NCBI RefSeq assembly: GCF_947331465.1
Contig: NZ_CAMZOK010000002.1
Location: 620,001-684,000, forward strand
Direction of reading: 5' to 3'
Source: Shimia sp. Alg240-R146
GTDB taxonomy: Bacteria; Pseudomonadota; Alphaproteobacteria; Rhodobacterales; Rhodobacteraceae
Length of the DNA stretch: 64,000 bases
Shown here: positions 29,353 through 37,411 of the stretch, piece after piece
How positions within the stretch are numbered: position 1 is the first letter of the stretch
How the letters are laid out: each line of letters opens with the position of its first letter
Program-made: the position numbers and the translations under genes
Notes under the pieces: model-generated
Told to the model about the DNA's origin: nothing
Database searches by the model: none
Seen by the model: only the letters and a program-made list of their open reading frames with translations

Positions 29353-30045
29353 TTACCGGTTTTCGTAATCTTCGAGACGTTTTCCGGGTTCTTCGACAAA
29401 CAAGCCCGGCAAAAGCGATACTTCTGCGATGCGATCGACCCGGATTTGGGCAAAATCGCCAGCGGTTTCGTCCCACACCAAAAGCGACCATACACGCCCC
29501 CAATAGTCGAGTTTGAGAGGGCGGACATCACGTGTGTCGCCATCGCTCATCTGCAGTGACAGCTTTTGCCTTGATCTCACTGCGGCACGAAGCGGTTCCA
29601 AATGCCGAAGACCCTGCGCGGCGTTTGCAAACGGATAAACTGCAAAGCCAAAGCCTTGTTCGATGGCTGTGGCGTCCTCAGGCAATACGGCGTCGATTTT
29701 TGCACTGAGGCTTTCGGCGGCATCGCGAAGGTCGCCCTCCATTCCGTTACCGACCACCGCAAGGCCAATGTGCAGAGCCTCCAGTTCCATTTTTGACAGG
29801 TTGAGCGGTGGCAATGATATTGCGGCGTTGGCGCGGTAGCCGACACCCCGTTCGCCTTCGATTGGGACACCGCTTGCCGCCAGCGTATCCATGTCTCGGT
29901 AGATGGTGCGCACAGACACCCCCAAGTCCCTTGCCAAATCCTCGGCTCGGTGCAGACGCCCGTCCTTTAAAGTCCCCACAAGGGAATACAGGCGGGACGA
30001 GCGTTTTGAGACTGGGGAGGTAGGCATGAGTCGGTGGTTTTCCAT
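29353..30045 (-). CDS. YafY-type transcriptional regulator (HTH_11 + WYL)
   Basis: 230 residues from 30045; an alternative ATG at 30027 would give 224. The N-terminal DeoR-like HTH (LARDLGVSVRTIYRDMDTL, about 35-53) binds DNA, and the C-terminal WYL-type domain (KLDYWGRVWSLLVW, about 180-193) senses a ligand, often nucleic acid or nucleotide. A perfect palindrome sits 17 bases upstream of the start, suggesting autoregulation. No clear Shine-Dalgarno at either start. Confidence 0.88.
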   Translation of the reverse strand: MENHRLMPTSPVSKRSSRLYSLVGTLKDGRLHRAEDLARDLGVSVRTIYRDMDTLAASGVPIEGERGVGYRANAAISLPPLNLSKMELEALHIGLAVVGNGMEGDLRDAAESLSAKIDAVLPEDATAIEQGFGFAVYPFANAAQGLRHLEPLRAAVRSRQKLSLQMSDGDTRDVRPLKLDYWGRVWSLLVWDETAGDFAQIRVDRIAEVSLLPGLFVEEPGKRLEDYENR

Positions 30046-30061
30046 TCAAAAAGCAGGCACC

Positions 30062-30077
30062 TGACAGAATACTGTCA
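30062..30077. promoter_or_regulatory. candidate operator of the YafY-type regulator
   Basis: TGACAG-AATA-CTGTCA is a perfect 6-bp inverted repeat with a 4-base spacer, 17 bases upstream of the WYL regulator start and about 130 bases upstream of tatA. Size and position fit an autoregulatory site. Binding is inferred, not shown. Confidence 0.6.
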
Positions 30078-30209
30078 ATGTTGTCGGGGAAAACCCCGAA
30101 AATTGGCCAGTCGTTCTACCATTGTCGCTTTTATGGCTTCCGACCAGAAGTTAGGAATAAGGCAGAACAAGACATCAGGTGCCAAAGCACCTTTTAAGGG
30201 AGAAAAGAC

Positions 30210-30428
30210 ATGGGTATTGGAAACATCGGTTTGCCAGGCATTCTGCTGATTGCAGTTGTGGTTTTGGTACTGTTTGGTCGCGGCAAAATCAGCGGTCTGA
30301 TGGGCGAAGTCGGCAAGGGCATCACTTCGTTCAAAAAAGGCATCAACGAAGGCCAGCAAGAGCTTGAAGAAGAAGCTGCTGACGTCGCCAAGGACGTGAC
30401 ACCCGAAGACGAAAAAGACAAAGCCTGA
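30210..30428 (+). CDS. tatA: Sec-independent protein translocase TatA
   Basis: 72 residues: a short periplasmic start, one transmembrane helix ([16 protein letters not shown], about 8-23), the hinge [17 protein letters not shown] and an acidic cytoplasmic tail. Forms the pore component of the twin-arginine translocase. The ATG follows AAGGGAGAA. First gene of tatABC. Confidence 0.96.
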   Translation: MGIGNIGLPGILLIAVVVLVLFGRGKISGLMGEVGKGITSFKKGINEGQQELEEEAADVAKDVTPEDEKDKA

Positions 30429-30444
30429 ACGGGGCTGAGACATC

Positions 30445-30948
30445 ATGTTTGATTTGGGTTTGCCAGAGCTTCTGGTGATTGGTGTTGTGGCGCTGATTGT
30501 TGTGGGGCCAAAAGACTTGCCGGTTATGTTCCGGACAGTGGGCCGGTTTGTAGGCAAGGCCAAAGGCATGGCACGGGAGTTTTCCTCCGCCATGAATCAG
30601 GCCGCGGATCAGGCGGGCGTCAAAGATGTGGCTGACGGTCTGAAAGGCGCAACGGACGGGTTGAACAAAGTGAGCAACCCGATGAAAGCGGCAACCGACG
30701 CGATCAAAGACACGACTGACGATTTCAAAAAATCGATGAGCTTTGATCCCGAGAGTGAAACGGGAAAACTGGCGGCTGAACGGGCGGAAGCTGTGGAGAA
30801 AATCCGCAAACGCACCGAGGAAGTCGGGCAAGCCAAGTTGGATGCCGAAGCCAAAGCGCGGGCCGAGGAAGCTGCCAAGGCCGCTGATGCTGACGCGATC
30901 GCCGAAGCGACGCCCGCAGCTGAGACGGCAAAGAAGGACAAGGCATGA
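30445..30948 (+). CDS. tatB: Sec-independent protein translocase TatB
   Basis: 167 residues. N-terminal [22 protein letters not shown] is the TatB membrane helix with the conserved Glu (residue 8) and hinge Gly-Pro. A long charged amphipathic C-terminal region (about 30-160) follows. With TatC it forms the receptor for folded twin-arginine cargo. 16 bases after tatA; overlaps tatC by 4 bases. Confidence 0.95.
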   Translation: MFDLGLPELLVIGVVALIVVGPKDLPVMFRTVGRFVGKAKGMAREFSSAMNQAADQAGVKDVADGLKGATDGLNKVSNPMKAATDAIKDTTDDFKKSMSFDPESETGKLAAERAEAVEKIRKRTEEVGQAKLDAEAKARAEEAAKAADADAIAEATPAAETAKKDKA

Positions 30949-31886
30949 GCCAGACGGAAGAGATAGAAGACAGCTCCGCACCGCTGATTGAACATCTGGC
31001 GGAATTGCGCACGCGCCTGATCCGGTCAGGCATCGCGTTTGTCGTGGCGATCAGCTTTTTCTTTATCCCGATTGGCGGGCAGTTCATCGCCGAGCACGTG
31101 CTGCATTTTCTTGTGTCGCCCATTGTAAGCGTGCTGCGTGATCTTGGCGATCCTTCACCGACATTGCAGTTCACGTCGCCCCAAGAGTATCTGTTCACGC
31201 TGTTTCGGATTTCCATGGTCGGGGGTTTTGCTTTGGCCTTTCCTGTGATCGGGTTTCAGATGTGGCGGTTTGTGGCACCGGGTCTCTACAAGAATGAACA
31301 GGGCGCGTTCCTGCCGTTTATGATCGCCTCGCCGTTTATGTTCTTGCTGGGCGCGACCTTTGCTCAGTTGGTGGTGACACCACTGGCGATGCAGTTCTTC
31401 CTTGGCTTTGCTGATGTGGCGTCAGTGTTTGCCAACTTGATGGCGCCAGCCGTGGAGAATGTACCCGGCGATGTCGCGGCCACCGTGCCGTCAACGCAGG
31501 AAGGTGTGCAAATCACCTTCTTTGGTAAGGTCAATGAAAGCCTTGATATCACACTGAAATTCATCATGGCGTTTGGTCTGTGTTTCCAATTGCCGGTGCT
31601 GCTTACTCTGATGGGCAAAGCCGGCCTCGTTAGTGCCAAAGGGCTGGGGGCTGTGCGCAAATACGCAATGGTTGGCATTCTGATCCTTGCGGCGTTGGTG
31701 ACACCGCCTGATGTGGTGACGCAGCTGATCCTATTCACCGTGGTCTACGGTCTGTATGAAGTTTCGATCTTCCTTGTTGGTCGCGTCGAGAAAAAGCGGA
31801 TTGCGCAGATGAAGGCAGATGGCACGTGGTTTGACGACGATGAGGAAGAGGACGATTTGGCTGAACATGAAGCCGAACAGAAATAG
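30945..31886 (+). CDS. tatC: Sec-independent protein translocase TatC
   Basis: 313 residues with six membrane helices. The start [13 protein letters not shown] is the conserved TatC N-terminus that recognises the twin-arginine signal; [13 protein letters not shown] loop sequence ([11 protein letters not shown]) and the Glu of the periplasmic cap are present. A long acidic tail ends the protein ([15 protein letters not shown]). Overlaps tatB (ATGA) and is followed by a terminator. Confidence 0.96.
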   Translation: MSQTEEIEDSSAPLIEHLAELRTRLIRSGIAFVVAISFFFIPIGGQFIAEHVLHFLVSPIVSVLRDLGDPSPTLQFTSPQEYLFTLFRISMVGGFALAFPVIGFQMWRFVAPGLYKNEQGAFLPFMIASPFMFLLGATFAQLVVTPLAMQFFLGFADVASVFANLMAPAVENVPGDVAATVPSTQEGVQITFFGKVNESLDITLKFIMAFGLCFQLPVLLTLMGKAGLVSAKGLGAVRKYAMVGILILAALVTPPDVVTQLILFTVVYGLYEVSIFLVGRVEKKRIAQMKADGTWFDDDEEEDDLAEHEAEQK

Positions 31887-31911
31887 TCCCTGACCTAATA
31901 GCTTTAGGATG

Positions 31912-31942
31912 AGGCGCGCCCGTATCGGCGCGCCTTTTCTTT
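31912..31942 (+). terminator. intrinsic terminator after tatC
   Basis: GGCGCGCC (31913-31920), 6-base loop CGTATC, GGCGCGCC (31927-31934), then TTTTCTTT. Perfect 8-bp stem. Confidence 0.92.
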
Positions 31943-32008
31943 GTGTAAGACGCTCTTGCCGTTGCTCACGGAACATGATTTTTTGCGCCCGCACCACCGG
32001 AGAGAGCT

Positions 32009-32854
32009 ATGACCGACATCCCCCTAACACGTATTGCAGATGCCCTTGAACGGATGGCTCCGGCTCCGCAGGGATCTCCGGATTTTGGGACTGCAGATGG
32101 GTTTGTCTGGCACGTGGAGCCCGACCGTCTGGAGCCGGTGGCGCATATCAACCGCGTGGATATCGATCTCTTGGTGGGCGTGGACCGCTCCCGCGACACG
32201 CTTTTGCAGAACACCCGTCAGTTTGCGTCGGGTTTGCCCGCCAACAACGCGCTTTTGTGGGGCGCCCGCGGGATGGGGAAATCCTCTCTGGTAAAGGCGG
32301 TCCATGCGCAAGTGCTCAGTGAAGGTCTGTCGCTCAAGATCGTGGAATTGCAGCGCGAAGACCTGCCATCAGTGGCACGGCTGTTGAATCTACTGCGCGG
32401 CCGATATGAGCGGTTTTTGCTTTATTGTGACGACTTGAGTTTCAGCCACGACGACCAACACTACAAATCGCTCAAAGCCGTTTTGGATGGTGGCATTGAA
32501 GGGCGGCCAGACAATGTGGTGTTTTATGCCACGTCCAACCGCCGTCATCTGATGCCGCGCGATATGATCGAGAACGAGCGTTCAAGTTCGATCAATCCGT
32601 CTGAGGCGGTGGAAGAAAAGGTCTCGCTATCGGATCGCTTTGGCCTGTGGCTGGGCTTTCACCCGTGTTCTCAGGATGAATACCTCGAGATGATCCGTGG
32701 ATATTGTGGGGCACATGGTGTCGAAATTGACGACGACACATTGTGGGCAGAGGCCATCGAATGGCAGGCCACGCGTGGGGCGCGGTCGGGCCGTGTGGCG
32801 TGGCAGTATTTTGTCGATCTGGCTGGTCGCAAAGGTGTGAGCCTGCCCACCTGA
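32009..32854 (+). CDS. DUF815-family AAA-like ATPase
   Basis: 281 residues. Walker A is GARGMGKSSLVKA (about 84-96), and Walker B-like FLLYCDDLSF (about 134-143) is followed by YATSNRRHLMPR, the sensor-like segment of the DUF815 family. Soluble, no membrane segment. The molecular role of DUF815 ATPases is not established; some are fused to or near phosphoesterases or proteases. The stop codon lies inside an 18-base perfect palindrome that it shares with the convergent nlpD-like gene. Confidence 0.88.
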   Translation: MTDIPLTRIADALERMAPAPQGSPDFGTADGFVWHVEPDRLEPVAHINRVDIDLLVGVDRSRDTLLQNTRQFASGLPANNALLWGARGMGKSSLVKAVHAQVLSEGLSLKIVELQREDLPSVARLLNLLRGRYERFLLYCDDLSFSHDDQHYKSLKAVLDGGIEGRPDNVVFYATSNRRHLMPRDMIENERSSSINPSEAVEEKVSLSDRFGLWLGFHPCSQDEYLEMIRGYCGAHGVEIDDDTLWAEAIEWQATRGARSGRVAWQYFVDLAGRKGVSLPT

Positions 32855-32866
32855 ATTAATTCAGGT
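32849..32866. other. 18-base perfect palindrome spanning both convergent stop codons
   Basis: ACCTGAATT/AATTCAGGT. The TGA of the DUF815 gene (32852-32854) and the TAA of the nlpD-like gene (32856-32858, - strand) both lie in it, one base apart. No T-run follows, so classical termination is doubtful, but it may protect both 3' ends. Confidence 0.55.
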
Positions 32867-34034
32867 AGGGCATCGGATCTACGCTGTCAAAACCCTTGCG
32901 GACTTCGAAATGCACAAAGCTGTCCTTGGCGGGCAGGGCAGCCATGGTCTGTCCGCGTTTGACTTTGGCGCCTTTGGCCACGGTCACATCCGCCACGTTG
33001 TAATAAACCGTCATCAGATTGTCGGGGTGGCGTACCACAAGGATTTGCACATTGTCGCCGTCGGTGGTGATTGCTGCAACTGTGCCCGCGGCCGCCGCTT
33101 TGACCGCGTCGCCGGACTTGCCGGATATGTCGATCCCGTTGTTTTTGCCTTTGGAGTAGGGGCGGATGATTTTGCCGGAAACCGGGAAATCCATATCAGC
33201 CTTGGAGGCTGACTGCGTGGCTCCGAGATCATTGCTCGGAACCTTTGCCGCGGCTGTTGCCGCAGAGGTGTCTTTGGGCAACGGTTTCGTGCTGCTTGGC
33301 GGCGTCGGGGTTGGAGAGCCCTGGCCTGGTTGCGTGGTCGCCGTGCTGGTTGCAGCGGCGGTTGCTTTGGTCGCGTTGGACGGATCAATCGGCGGGATCA
33401 AAAGGATTTGGTTTTCGCGGATGGTGAAATCGCTGCCAAGACCATTCCATTCGGCCAAAGCCCGCACCGAAACATTGTAGAGCCGCGCAATGGTAAAGGC
33501 AGTTTCCCCGCGCTTCACCTTGTGTTTGATGGGTTCGGCACCCGTTTGTACCTTGGGCGCGGACGCCGATGGCGCGGTTTCGAGCGTTTCTGTTTCCACG
33601 GCGGGTTGAGCGCGGTCTATAGCGCCGCCGGCCAGCGAGGCAATGTCTACGCCGTCAGACGCCGCCTCGGTTGGGGTTGTCTCGTCAATCCGGTAGGGGA
33701 GCGCAAGCACTTCGCCCTGACGCAGTTTCGTTTCGGGGGCAATGGCGTTATAGCTGGCAAGCTTGTCTGCTGGTACGTTTACGCGGCCTGCAACGTCGCG
33801 CAATGTGTCGCCGCGCTGCGCCACGACAACTTGATAGCTGGGGTAGGAGATCACGCCACGCGCGTCTGGTTTGGGACGTTTGGCCGTCGCAGACTGCGCC
33901 GCTGTCGTGGTGTCCAGGCCTCCCCCGAGGTCGCTGCGCAGGTCAAAGTCCAAACCGTCTTCGCAGCCAGCCATCAAGGCCAGCGCAAAGCCCGCGCCAA
34001 TCATGCGTGTCGTCACTGAAGGAAAAGTGCCCAT
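32856..34034 (-). CDS. nlpD: LysM/M23-domain lipoprotein, NlpD-like, catalytically degenerate
   Basis: 392 residues from the ATG at 34034. Signal with lipobox LMAGC (Cys24), two LysM peptidoglycan-binding domains (about 67-113 and 170-214), Pro/Thr/Ala linker, and a LytM/M23 domain (about 283-392). In the LytM domain the first zinc His is Asn298 (NNGID, D302 kept) and the YxH histidine is Asn346; H375 remains. Loss of metal ligands is typical of NlpD/EnvC proteins that activate amidases rather than cut peptidoglycan. Downstream of surE and pcm, as in the widespread surE-pcm-nlpD order. Confidence 0.9.
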   Translation of the reverse strand: MGTFPSVTTRMIGAGFALALMAGCEDGLDFDLRSDLGGGLDTTTAAQSATAKRPKPDARGVISYPSYQVVVAQRGDTLRDVAGRVNVPADKLASYNAIAPETKLRQGEVLALPYRIDETTPTEAASDGVDIASLAGGAIDRAQPAVETETLETAPSASAPKVQTGAEPIKHKVKRGETAFTIARLYNVSVRALAEWNGLGSDFTIRENQILLIPPIDPSNATKATAAATSTATTQPGQGSPTPTPPSSTKPLPKDTSAATAAAKVPSNDLGATQSASKADMDFPVSGKIIRPYSKGKNNGIDISGKSGDAVKAAAAGTVAAITTDGDNVQILVVRHPDNLMTVYYNVADVTVAKGAKVKRGQTMAALPAKDSFVHFEVRKGFDSVDPMPYLN

Positions 34035-34170
34035 CTCGATGTCCTCACGTGCGGCCCTGTTCGCTCGGTCTTGTGCCGTAGCCGCGTTGGTCGTCGTTGC
34101 CTGCGAATTTGCAGGGTTGCCTTCACATGGCAATAGCCGTCCCGATTGCCAAGGGGAAAGCTGCGCAAAT

Positions 34171-34827
34171 TTATTCAGTTTCCCGCGCAACACCCTCTAC
34201 CAAGGGCACAAATCGCACGGATCGCAATTCATCATAATCAAACCCGGACTCAGTCCGGCGCACGCGGATCAGGCTTTGGACAGCGTCCGACTGACCCACA
34301 GGTACCACCATGATACCGCCGATCTTGAGTTGCGCCAAGAGGGGCCCCGGTGGGTCCTCTGCGGCAGCAGTTACAATGATGCGGTCAAAGGGTGCCTGAT
34401 CGGGAAGACCAAAGCTGCCATCTGACAAAAAGGACGTGACATTCACCAATCCCAAACTGTCGAAAACGCCTTTGGCCTCGCGCACCAATCTGCGGTGACG
34501 CTCAACGGTATAAACGCGGCGTGCCAACTGGCTGAGGATTGCGGCCTGATACCCAGAGCCGGTGCCAACTTCGAGAACGCTGTCACGTGGTGTTACGTCA
34601 AGCGCCTGGGTCATAAGACCCACCACAGAAGGTTGGGAAATCGTTTGTCCGCAGGCGATCGGCAGAGGAGTGTCCTCGTATGCGCGTTCAGAAAACAAGC
34701 CGCGCACAAAAGGGCCGCGGTCGACTTTTTCCATGGCTGTCAAAACAGCCGGATCCGTCACACCTTTTGAGCGCAGCGCGAAAAGAAACTGCATCTTGCG
34801 TTCAGCAACGGCGTCTTGATCGGTCAT
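34171..34827 (-). CDS. pcm: protein-L-isoaspartate O-methyltransferase
   Basis: 218-residue SAM-dependent repair enzyme that methylates isoaspartyl residues in aged proteins. SAM motif I is [15 protein letters not shown] (about 84-98), preceded by the PCMT sequence [15 protein letters not shown] (about 58-72), and [13 protein letters not shown] is the post-II region. Normal length. Overlaps surE by 4 bases, so the pair is coupled. Confidence 0.95.
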   Translation of the reverse strand: MTDQDAVAERKMQFLFALRSKGVTDPAVLTAMEKVDRGPFVRGLFSERAYEDTPLPIACGQTISQPSVVGLMTQALDVTPRDSVLEVGTGSGYQAAILSQLARRVYTVERHRRLVREAKGVFDSLGLVNVTSFLSDGSFGLPDQAPFDRIIVTAAAEDPPGPLLAQLKIGGIMVVPVGQSDAVQSLIRVRRTESGFDYDELRSVRFVPLVEGVARETE

Positions 34828-35606
34828 TCGATCACCTTGAGAGCATCCAGTACGTCGTGCGCGGTCAGATCCGCGCGCATCGGGGTCACAGAGATATATC
34901 CATCCAGATTCAGTGCCGCGTCAGAGCCGGGCGCGGTGGCGACTTGCTGATTACCGCCTTTTGCCCAAAGAAACCGGCGGCCCGACGGAGAATTGTGTGG
35001 CTCTACCGAGAAACGGGTGCCCTCGCGCAGGCCCTGCGTGGCAACGCGAATGCCTTTAACACCATCTGCCAGAACCGGCGGGACGTTGACGTTGAAAAAC
35101 AAGTGATAGGCTTCGGCGTTTGCAGGGGTGGCGCCGAGAATCTTGCGCACCACGTCTGCGCCAAAGGCGCCGGCGGCCTCAAACGGATCTTCGGCGGTAT
35201 AGTTCGCCGGCCCAAGGAATTGTGAGATAGCGATCGAGGGAATGCCTTGCAGAGCGCCCTCTATTGCTGCGCCCAAGGTGCCGGAATACAGGGCATTTTC
35301 GGCTGAATTGTTGCCGCGGTTCACACCCGACAGGATCAAATCTGGCGGCGCGTCCTTCATCACGTCATGCACGCCGGCGAGTACGCAATCAGCGGGGCTG
35401 CCTTCTGCCGCATAGCGACGGTCGCCCATTTTCGCGATCATCGTTGGGTGTGTGTAGCTGATACAGTGGCCAACGCCGGACTGTTCAAAAGCCGGAGCAA
35501 CAACCCAGACTTCGCCATCCGCACCCGCGACATCGTGGGCAATGTCTTCCAATACCTTCAGGCCCGGCGCGTTTATGCCGTCATCGTTGGTCACCAGAAT
35601 GCGCAT
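34824..35606 (-). CDS. surE: 5'-nucleotidase SurE
   Basis: 260-residue metal-dependent nucleoside monophosphatase. N-terminal metal site [15 protein letters not shown] with D8-D9; the [18 protein letters not shown] loop carries the metal-binding Asn. An upstream in-frame start would add 30 residues, but the ATG at 35606 gives the invariant family N-terminus. Operon with pcm and nlpD. Confidence 0.96.
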   Translation of the reverse strand: MRILVTNDDGINAPGLKVLEDIAHDVAGADGEVWVVAPAFEQSGVGHCISYTHPTMIAKMGDRRYAAEGSPADCVLAGVHDVMKDAPPDLILSGVNRGNNSAENALYSGTLGAAIEGALQGIPSIAISQFLGPANYTAEDPFEAAGAFGADVVRKILGATPANAEAYHLFFNVNVPPVLADGVKGIRVATQGLREGTRFSVEPHNSPSGRRFLWAKGGNQQVATAPGSDAALNLDGYISVTPMRADLTAHDVLDALKVIE

Positions 35607-35740
35607 GATCGTTAGCCCTTTTGCCCCGTTGCCTCTGTCTAGTGGAGGCAGGCAGATGGGGCAAGCGCTGGCTGAAGGCGACGCAGAAAAGCGCACAAAA
35701 TTGGGTGTTTTAGGTACAATTTGCTCTCAGAGAGGCACGA

Positions 35741-36394
35741 CTACAGGTCAAGCTCTTTGAGCAAGCGGTTTGCCTCGTCACGGGGATGCACAAGGGTTTC
35801 TCGTGGCTCACCGGGGAAGAAGCGCGCGCGGGTGCCTGTGGGCATTCCGTTAGGTGTCAAAATGCTCACCTTCGGACCGGTGTTGGCGCTTTCCGCTTGC
35901 CAACTTCGGGCGAGCGCGATCTGAGCCGCCTTGGTGGCACCATAGGAACCAAAGAATTTTTCACCGCCTCGAGGATCGTCAAAGAACACAGCGTGTCCGT
36001 CTGTCCCCAAAAGAGGAGACAAAAACGGGATCAGGCGACCAACGGAGTCGAGATTGATCGCGACCGATTTGGCCCAGTCTTTCTGGTCGATGTGTCCTGT
36101 GGGTGTGAGCGGAGCACCATGCACTGCCGTGTGCACCCAGAGATCGACTTTGCCCCAACGGTCATGGATCGAGCGGCAAAGCTGCGCCATGGCGTCGGCA
36201 TTGGTGATGTCCATCGGGGCCAAAGTGGCAGCGCCACCTTTGGCCTGAATGCGGTCATCCAATTCTTCGAGAGCGCCGGTGGTTCGGGCCACGGAGACAA
36301 TGTGATGGGTGTCGCAAAGCGCCTCGGCAAAGGCAGCGCCTAGGCCGCGGGAGGCTCCGGTGATCAGGGCTATTTTATCGGTCATACGCTTCAT
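35741..36394 (-). CDS. SDR-family oxidoreductase, variant active site
   Basis: 217 residues from the ATG at 36394 (a second ATG at 36385 is equally plausible). The nucleotide loop ITGASRGLGAA is near the N-terminus, and the Tyr-x3-Lys pair is in SYGATKAAQ. The NNAG segment reads LWVHTAVHGAP, and the position of the catalytic Ser is occupied by VFFDDPRGG, with no Ser. Function unknown. Not obviously in an operon: about 130 bases separate it from surE. Confidence 0.85.
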   Translation of the reverse strand: MKRMTDKIALITGASRGLGAAFAEALCDTHHIVSVARTTGALEELDDRIQAKGGAATLAPMDITNADAMAQLCRSIHDRWGKVDLWVHTAVHGAPLTPTGHIDQKDWAKSVAINLDSVGRLIPFLSPLLGTDGHAVFFDDPRGGEKFFGSYGATKAAQIALARSWQAESANTGPKVSILTPNGMPTGTRARFFPGEPRETLVHPRDEANRLLKELDL

Positions 36395-36453
36395 GTGCGA
36401 AAAATGACGCGCAAGGTCAAGAGACAAGAGGTTGTGGCCGGTTTAGGGCGGAA

Positions 36454-36711
36454 CTAGCCGGGGATCTCAAGGGTGGTCGTGCGGCCACCACCGTTGAGCA
36501 CTATGGAGTTTTTACCAATGGCGGCGACCCTGCCGCCTGGTGTGTTGTCGCCCAGTTTGACACGCAGGACACGGCGGTTGGTGGTCATCAACAGCGCGTG
36601 CGGATTTTTCTCGCTGCCCATCACACCGATAAGCGTCAAGCGATTACGTTGACGCATGGCACCTTTGGTTGTGGCCTGATCCGCCACGTGTTTTGGGGTT
36701 TTGTCCGACAT
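36454..36711 (-). CDS. small PilP/GspC HR-like domain protein
   Basis: 85 residues, no signal peptide. Residues 25-85 (LTLIGVMGSEKNPHALLMTTNRR... then LGDNTPGGRVAAIGKNSIVLNGG, ending RTTTLEIPG) follow the beta-strand pattern of the HR/PilP-like domain of type II secretion and type IV pilus proteins. Those proteins are normally much longer and membrane-anchored, while this one is free-standing and lacks the anchor. Family link is by pattern only. No secretion genes are nearby. Confidence 0.65.
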   Translation of the reverse strand: MSDKTPKHVADQATTKGAMRQRNRLTLIGVMGSEKNPHALLMTTNRRVLRVKLGDNTPGGRVAAIGKNSIVLNGGGRTTTLEIPG

Positions 36712-36835
36712 TTTTTACTCGTCACTCTTGTACAATGCCGCCCATCTACGCCTCTGCAGCGCAGGGTAAACCCTTCGGGTTTTGTATGGGAGAACCCGGC
36801 AGGAACACGCCGATCTTAGCCGCGGAGTGCGGCTT

Positions 36836-37399
36836 TCAGCCGTTCAAATGCGGCCGGATGTCGGTGCCGGTGGCGGCGTAAATGTCCAGCAACTGGTCGA
36901 AAGAGATACCTTCGGATTGGGCCGCCGCGAGCGGGCCGTCCTGGGCTGTGAGTTTGGGGCGATGCCCTTCGGGTCCGGGCGTCAAATCGCAGCCGATGCT
37001 CTCTTCGGTTTCAAAAAGGGGAAGATCATTCATCAGCCAGGAAAAGCAGCCTTCGAAACCTGGTGTTTCGCCGGTCGCATCGTCGATATAGCGATAGAAG
37101 TTTTCGGGCGCGACGCTGCCCCATACCCCAAAATTGAACACGTCTTCGCTGCCTTTTATGGGGAGGAGCAGAATGCATCGAATAAAGCGATGATCGTCCC
37201 ACCTGCACAGATCTGACGTGAGTTTGTCCTCGCCCACCTGAAGGAGGTCTTTCCCGCTGTCGCGCAACCCGCCATGTGGCCAGCAGTCGGGGTGGTCGTA
37301 GCCCACGTCAAACACCCCGGAAAAGGACTGCCCGCAACAAGGGCAGGCCGAGGTCTCATCGTTGAAGCGACGCCAGCGGGTATCAAGAGCCAAAAGCAT
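36836..37399 (-). CDS. DUF2199-family protein
   Basis: 187 residues, soluble. CPCCGQSFSGVFDVGYDHPDCW (about 19-40, shortened when compared: CxxC and a following HPDCW) resembles a zinc site at the N-terminus, followed by CRWDDHRFIRCILLLPI and VFNFGVWGSV, typical of DUF2199. Function unknown. It lies 12 bases downstream of purF on the same strand, so probably shares its transcript. Confidence 0.8.
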   Translation of the reverse strand: MLLALDTRWRRFNDETSACPCCGQSFSGVFDVGYDHPDCWPHGGLRDSGKDLLQVGEDKLTSDLCRWDDHRFIRCILLLPIKGSEDVFNFGVWGSVAPENFYRYIDDATGETPGFEGCFSWLMNDLPLFETEESIGCDLTPGPEGHRPKLTAQDGPLAAAQSEGISFDQLLDIYAATGTDIRPHLNG

Positions 37400-37411
37400 C
37401 GCAGCCCCCGA

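Noticed and set aside
36768..36782. AAACCC-TTC-GGGTTT hairpin downstream of the DUF2199 gene
   Set aside because: Stem is short, and the T-run is on the strand that has no gene ending there.
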